From: Chloroflexota bacterium
GTDB taxonomy: Bacteria > Chloroflexota > Anaerolineae > Anaerolineales > Villigracilaceae
Reading direction: 5' to 3'
Assembly (NCBI GenBank): GCA_016875755.1
Contig: VGOX01000070.1
Location: forward strand, 1-8,684
Length of the DNA stretch: 8,684 nt
The position numbers and the translations under genes are program-made. Under the pieces are notes generated by a model. That model searched no databases. It had not been told where the DNA came from and was given only the letters and a program-made list of their open reading frames with translations. This document shows positions 5,577 through 8,684 of the stretch, in pieces (position 1 is the stretch's first letter; each line of letters begins with the position of its first letter).

Positions 5577-6626
5577 ATGCTATCCATTGGCTCATCACAA
5601 ATCAAACTCCTTGAAAAACTTTGCAACGCCATGGCAGTTTCAGGCGCTGAAGGTGAAGTACGCCGCATCGTACTGGATGAAGTGAAACCCTACGCCGACG
5701 AAGTAAAAGTGGATGCTCTCGGCAGTGTGTTGGTGCGGAAGAAATCCACCGCAAAAAAACCGCTGCGCGTTCTGCTCGATGCCCACATGGACGAAGTCGG
5801 TTTTATGATCGTGGCAGATGACGGCGACGGGTTCTTCCAATTTGAAACCGTCGGCGGCATCGACCCGCGCCATTTGGTTGGCAAGCAGGTATTTGTTGGC
5901 AAAGACCATACCGTCGGCGTAATCGGTGCAAAACCCATTCACATGACCACCGCCTCGGAGCGTCAGAACACCATTTCGGTGGATTCCATGCGCATCGACC
6001 TCGGTCCCGAAGGCAAAGCCAAAGTCGGTGACCGCGCCACGTTTGCGACAAAATTCAAGCGTGTTGGTCCGTCCATCATGTCCAAGTCCATTGACGACCG
6101 CATCGGTGTGGCGATCCTCATCGAACTGCTCAAACACACGCCGAAGAATATCGAATTGTGTCTGGCGTTCAGCGTGCAGGAAGAGATCGGTCTGCGCGGC
6201 GCAAAAGTGGCCGCCCATTACTTCAACCCCGACCTCGCCATCGCCATCGACTCCACGCCTTCGCGTGACCTGCCCGATTACGAAGGCAGGGAAAACATCA
6301 GCTATAACACCCAGCTTGGTTTGGGTCCCGCCATTTACCCAGCACATTCCCCCGTCATCAGTGACCCGCGCCTCGTCAAGTTTCTCGCGGAGACGGCGGA
6401 GAAGCACAAGATTCCCTATCAATTCCGCCAGCCTGGCGGGGGCGGCACGGATGCAGGCGCGATCCAACAAACGCGCGCGGGCGTGCCCGTCGTCTCGGTG
6501 TCGGTGCCACACCGCTATACCCACTCACCCGTCAGCGTCTCCCGCGTGGATGATTGGAAGAATACATTGAACTTAATCCATGCGGCGTTGAAGGACATGG
6601 ATTCGTCATTGCGAGGAGGGCGCTAG
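5577..6626 (+). CDS. M42 family metallo-aminopeptidase (paralogue 2)
   Basis: A 349-residue M42 aminopeptidase. Numbering from the ATG at 5577, the metal ligands and catalytic residues are H70/D72 (DAHMDEVGF), D173 (SIDDRIG), E202/E203 (QEEIGLRGA), D225 (IAIDS) and H316 (RYTHSP). The substrate-side loop GGGGTDAGAIQ matches the family consensus. ATG 5577 was chosen because it lies 2 nt after the previous stop; an in-frame GTG at 5565 would add four residues and overlap the upstream gene. The last residues, SLRGGR and the TAG stop, are encoded by a dispersed hairpin repeat that begins at 6605, so the natural C-terminus has probably been replaced. It is cotranscribed with paralogue 1 and could form mixed oligomers with it. 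Substrate preference cannot be read from the sequence. Confidence 0.93.
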   Translation: MLSIGSSQIKLLEKLCNAMAVSGAEGEVRRIVLDEVKPYADEVKVDALGSVLVRKKSTAKKPLRVLLDAHMDEVGFMIVADDGDGFFQFETVGGIDPRHLVGKQVFVGKDHTVGVIGAKPIHMTTASERQNTISVDSMRIDLGPEGKAKVGDRATFATKFKRVGPSIMSKSIDDRIGVAILIELLKHTPKNIELCLAFSVQEEIGLRGAKVAAHYFNPDLAIAIDSTPSRDLPDYEGRENISYNTQLGLGPAIYPAHSPVISDPRLVKFLAETAEKHKIPYQFRQPGGGGTDAGAIQQTRAGVPVVSVSVPHRYTHSPVSVSRVDDWKNTLNLIHAALKDMDSSLRGGR

Positions 6627-6694
6627 CCCGACGACACAATCTTTCAATCGAACAAGGAGATTGCTTCGTGGCAGCAAACGCCACTCGCAATGAC
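6605..6694. repeat. Dispersed hairpin repeat, full copy (MITE-like)
   Basis: Perfect 11-bp terminal inverted repeats GTCATTGCGAG (6605-6615) and CTCGCAATGAC (6684-6694) bound a 90-bp element. The inner arms (GACGACACAATCT against AGATTGCTTCG) also pair imperfectly. It resembles widespread bacterial intergenic repeats with GTCATTGCGAG ends and a GATTGCTTCG core. Its left end encodes the C-terminus and stop of the second M42 gene. Its interior contains AAGGAGA (6654-6660), a good Shine-Dalgarno sequence, and its right end lies 5 nt before the S51 peptidase ATG. No coding capacity for a transposase; it would have to be moved in trans. Confidence 0.85.
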
Positions 6695-6703
6695 AAAAAA
6701 TGA
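6668..6703 (+). CDS. Possible 11-codon leader peptide coupled to S51 gene
   Basis: A GTG at 6668 opens an 11-codon frame (MAANATRNDKK) ending TGA at 6701-6703. AAGGAGA at 6654-6660 lies 7 nt upstream, an ideal Shine-Dalgarno distance. The stop overlaps the S51 peptidase start as ATGA (6700-6703), and that peptidase ATG has no Shine-Dalgarno of its own. Ribosomes finishing this mini-frame could reinitiate on the peptidase gene. Nearly the whole frame lies inside the hairpin repeat. The arrangement is seen directly; translation is inference and chance is possible. Confidence 0.35.
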   Translation: MAANATRNDKK

Positions 6704-7419
6704 ATGGTCTAATCGCTTTACTTGGTTCTGGTGAATATTTACCTGTCATGAATGACGTGGATGCGTACCTGCTCGCAAATTGCGGCGCGGATGGACGCAA
6801 GCCGCGTGTGGTCTGCCTGCCGACGGCGGCGGGACAGGAAGGCGATGCAAGCGTGAATCGCTGGTCGAAGATGGGCGTGGAGCATTTCACCCGCCTCGGC
6901 GCGGACGTGGTGGCTGTCCCTGTTACAGACGCAGACTCTGCCAATGATGAGAGTCATGCTGCGGCGGTGGAAGAAGCGGATGTCGTCTATTTTTCGGGCG
7001 GGAATCCCATGTATCTTCATCAGATCATGAAAGATAGTTTGGTGTGGAAATCTGCCCAGAGAGTTTGGGAGCGCGGCGGGGTGTATGCGGGTTGTTCGGC
7101 GGGCGCGATGATTCTTGGCAGTGAAGTGCCTGATTTCCGCGCGATGGGATTGCGGTCGGTTCCCGTTTTTGGGGTCGTACCCACTGCGTTCGTCATCCCG
7201 CATTTTGACGCCTTCCCGATGATGTGGAAACCGCTATTGTTCGCATTGCGTAAACGGTTGCGCGCTGGCGAAACGCTTCTGGGTGTGGATGAAGATACGG
7301 CGGTGGTCGGAACGCTCGGCGGCGAATGGACGGTGATGGGAAAGTCGCAGGCGCATTTATTTACAAAAGACGGCGAGAGGACGTATGCCGTTGGTGAAAC
7401 ATTTTCGTTGGGACAATAA
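6700..7419 (+). CDS. Peptidase S51 family protein (PepE/cyanophycinase-like)
   Basis: The 239-residue protein has the class I glutamine-amidotransferase-like fold of peptidase family S51, which includes dipeptidase E (Asp-X dipeptides) and cyanophycinase. The nucleophile elbow is YAGCSAGAMIL (129-139) with Ser133. The likely catalytic His168 is in VIPHFDAF, and GVDEDTAVV (195-203) is the conserved strand after it. ALLGSGEYLP at the N-terminus and YFSGGNPMYL (97-106) are also typical. Length fits the family and no signal peptide is seen, so it should be cytoplasmic. It sits between M42 genes on the same strand, consistent with complementary peptide trimming. Dipeptidase, cyanophycinase or a related hydrolase cannot be told apart here; no cyanophycin synthetase is in the window. 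The start is fixed by the ATG at 6700, the only in-frame start before the conserved strand. It lacks a Shine-Dalgarno and may depend on the upstream leader. Confidence 0.88.
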   Translation: MNGLIALLGSGEYLPVMNDVDAYLLANCGADGRKPRVVCLPTAAGQEGDASVNRWSKMGVEHFTRLGADVVAVPVTDADSANDESHAAAVEEADVVYFSGGNPMYLHQIMKDSLVWKSAQRVWERGGVYAGCSAGAMILGSEVPDFRAMGLRSVPVFGVVPTAFVIPHFDAFPMMWKPLLFALRKRLRAGETLLGVDEDTAVVGTLGGEWTVMGKSQAHLFTKDGERTYAVGETFSLGQ

Positions 7420-7420
7420 A

Positions 7421-7461
7421 ATCATTTTGAGATTGCTTCGGGCATCCGCCCTCGCAATGAC
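7421..7461. repeat. Short partial copy of the hairpin repeat
   Basis: The right half of the 6605-6694 element recurs here: GAGATTGCTTCG (7429-7440), a changed centre GGCATCCGCC, and the identical terminus CTCGCAATGAC (7451-7461). The left terminus is degenerate: ATCATTTTGAG (7421-7431) matches GTCATTGCGAG at 8 of 11. The remaining sequence folds as ATTGC/GCAAT plus GGGC/GCCC with loop ATCC. It starts right after the S51 stop codon and fills most of the gap to the third M42 gene. Confidence 0.75.
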
Positions 7462-7466
7462 ACCAT

Positions 7467-7473
7467 AAGAGGA
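7467..7473 (+). promoter_or_regulatory. Ribosome binding site of third M42 gene
   Basis: AAGAGGA lies 5 nt before the ATG at 7479. It is a good Shine-Dalgarno sequence placed just outside the partial hairpin repeat and fixes the start of the third M42 gene. Confidence 0.75.
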
Positions 7474-7478
7474 TATTC

Positions 7479-8483
7479 ATGAAACAACTGCTCAAAACGC
7501 TCACTGAAACATTTGGTCCTTCGGGGTTCGAAGATGAAGTCCGCAAGGTGATTCTGAAGGAAGTGAAGCCGCTCGCCGATGAAGTGCGCGTGGATGTGCT
7601 CGGTAATTTGATCGTGCGCAAGAAGCCTGCAAAGGGTGCGAAAGACCCGAAAAGAATCTTGCTCGCCGCACACATGGACGAGATCGGTGTGATCGCCAGC
7701 CACATTGACAAGCGCGGGTTCGTGCGCTTCACCAATGTCGGCGGGACGTTCGGCAAATATACGCTTGGTGCGCGCGTGCGCTTTATGAACGGCGTGACGG
7801 GCATCGTCGGCTATGACCGTTTCGAGAACGTGGACAGCACCATCCCGCTCAACAAAATGTACATTGACGTGGGCGCGACCAATAAAAAGGATTGCCCTGT
7901 CAAGGTCGGTGACTTCGGTGCGTTCGAACGCTCGTTCATGGAAATGGGAGACCGCCTCGTTGCCAAATCAATGGATGATCGTTCGGGTGTGCTGGTGCTG
8001 ATCGAAACATTACGGAGCATTAAGTCCACGCCAAATGATCTGTATTTTGTGTTCACCACGCAGGAAGAAGTTGGCGTGCGCGGCGCGGGTCCTGCCGCCT
8101 ATGGCATTGACCCCGATATCGGCATCGCAGTGGATGTAACCGCCACGGGTGATACACCTGCTTCCATAAAAATGGTAATGGAGTTGGGCAAGGGTCCATG
8201 CGTGAAGTTCCGTGACCCTGGCATGCTCTCCGACCCGCGTGTGGTGGATTGGATGATCCAGACGGCAGAAAAGGCGAAGATTCCCTATCAGCGTGAAGTG
8301 CTGTTGTTCGGTGGAACCGATGCGCGGGCGATCCAGGTGACGCGTGCGGGTGTGATGGCAGGTGTGATCTCTGTGCCGTGCCGCTACGTCCACTCCGCTT
8401 CGGAGATGGTGGATTTGAACGACCTGAAGAATTCGGTCAAATTGCTGACGGCGATGTTGAGCAAGGCGGTTTCGTTTTCGTAG
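7479..8483 (+). CDS. M42 family metallo-aminopeptidase (paralogue 3)
   Basis: A 334-residue M42 aminopeptidase with a complete active site: H65/D67 (AAHMDEIGV), D166 (SMDDRSG), E196/E197 (QEEVGVRGA), D219 (IAVDV) and H305 (RYVHSA). The loop FGGTDARAIQ is close to the family consensus. It is nearer in sequence style to paralogue 2 than to paralogue 1: both share an N-terminus of the form EDEVRKVILKEVKPLADEV, and an RGA after the catalytic EE. The inserted domain is shorter than in paralogue 2 between residues 105 and 125. The start is well supported by AAGAGGA 5 nt upstream. It is separated from the S51 gene by 59 nt containing a hairpin repeat, so it could be the last gene of the operon with adjusted expression. 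Substrate preference is unknown. Confidence 0.94.
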   Translation: MKQLLKTLTETFGPSGFEDEVRKVILKEVKPLADEVRVDVLGNLIVRKKPAKGAKDPKRILLAAHMDEIGVIASHIDKRGFVRFTNVGGTFGKYTLGARVRFMNGVTGIVGYDRFENVDSTIPLNKMYIDVGATNKKDCPVKVGDFGAFERSFMEMGDRLVAKSMDDRSGVLVLIETLRSIKSTPNDLYFVFTTQEEVGVRGAGPAAYGIDPDIGIAVDVTATGDTPASIKMVMELGKGPCVKFRDPGMLSDPRVVDWMIQTAEKAKIPYQREVLLFGGTDARAIQVTRAGVMAGVISVPCRYVHSASEMVDLNDLKNSVKLLTAMLSKAVSFS

Positions 8484-8591
8484 GGGCGACCCATCCGAAT
8501 TTCTGAAAATGTTTCAAATAAAGGGCGACCCTTTCTTCTTTCCATTCGCTGAAAATATTTTGAAATCGTGAATTTCTGGAAAGCTCATGGA
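8484..8591. other. Non-coding stretch at mobile-element border
   Basis: No gene is visible. The 9-mer GGGCGACCC occurs twice in direct orientation, immediately after the M42 stop (8484-8492) and again at 8523-8531. Short inverted AT-rich motifs are present (TGAAAATGTTTCA and AAAATATTTT). The left terminus of the insertion sequence whose transposase begins at 8592 should lie somewhere here, but its terminal repeat cannot be defined without the other end. No U-run terminator for the M42 operon is seen. Confidence 0.4.
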
Positions 8592-8684
8592 ATGAGCACA
8601 GAACTTACCATTACCACCGAACGAATTGACGATTTTCCGTTACTGCTATCCGTCATGCTACGCCTGGGATTGCCCGGCATTTTC
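8592..8684 (+). CDS. Transposase N-terminus, IS1634-like (partial)
   Basis: An open frame of 31 codons starts at ATG 8592 and runs off the window. It reads MSTELTITTERIDDFPLLLS and then VMLRLGLPGIF. The pattern of a short Thr-rich start, an ERIDD(F/I)PLLL segment and a MxRLGLxxI helix is recognised from the DUF4277-type N-terminal domain of IS1634-like DDE transposases. The protein, if complete, would extend several hundred residues to the right. An upstream ATG at 8587 is out because it meets TGA two codons later. Recognition is from family memory on a short stretch. Confidence 0.7.
   Translation, partial: MSTELTITTERIDDFPLLLSVMLRLGLPGIF

Noticed and set aside
5640..6524. Long open frame (294 codons) on the minus strand opposite the second M42 gene
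   Set aside because: The plus strand frame has a complete M42 active site; the antisense product is His/Arg/Asp-rich without recognisable motifs, typical of a shadow in GC-rich third positions.

Overview
The window looks like a chromosomal segment of a moderately GC-rich bacterium, most likely a member of the Chloroflexota (class Anaerolineae or close). This is inference from style: a membrane-anchored protein with a long Thr-Pro-rich tail, tandem M42 aminopeptidases, short heptanucleotide repeats inside coding sequence, and dispersed hairpin repeats beginning GTCATTGCGAG. No rRNA or other strong taxonomic marker is present.

Layout, left to right. Positions 1-254 contain no intact gene. They hold a 48-bp perfect palindrome, two 22-bp tandem repeats that look like the end of an insertion sequence (possibly IS21-like), the last 26 codons of a gene that appears to have been cut by that element, and a strong hairpin that can terminate transcription in both directions. 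From 4046 down to 255 the minus strand carries sbcC (ATPase of the SbcCD nuclease) followed 12 nt later by a membrane-bound family 2 glycosyltransferase. From 4064 rightward the plus strand carries a Thr/Pro-rich membrane-anchored protein, an M42 aminopeptidase overlapping it by ATGA, a second M42 enzyme 2 nt further on, a family S51 (PepE/cyanophycinase-like) serine peptidase, and a third M42 enzyme. After 8484 comes a non-coding stretch and the first 31 codons of a transposase (IS1634-like, DUF4277-type N-terminus) that runs off the window.

How the parts fit. The plus-strand cluster is a peptide-degradation module. M42 enzymes are dinuclear-metal aminopeptidases that normally self-assemble into hollow dodecamers and finish peptides released by larger proteases. 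The S51 enzyme would add a different specificity (acidic or otherwise unusual peptides). All three M42 paralogues keep every metal and catalytic residue, so three related but functionally distinct subunits, or hetero-complexes, are plausible. sbcC and the plus-strand cluster diverge from a gap of only 17 bp, in which a palindromic -10 box faces both ways.

The unusual material is in the non-coding and repeat layer. A roughly 90-bp hairpin repeat supplies the C-terminus and stop codon of the second M42 gene. The same repeat supplies a Shine-Dalgarno site and an 11-codon leader coupled to the S51 gene. A partial copy of the repeat sits before the third M42 gene. sbcC has absorbed short heptanucleotide repeats into its reading frame. 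Mobile-element sequence appears at both edges of the window.
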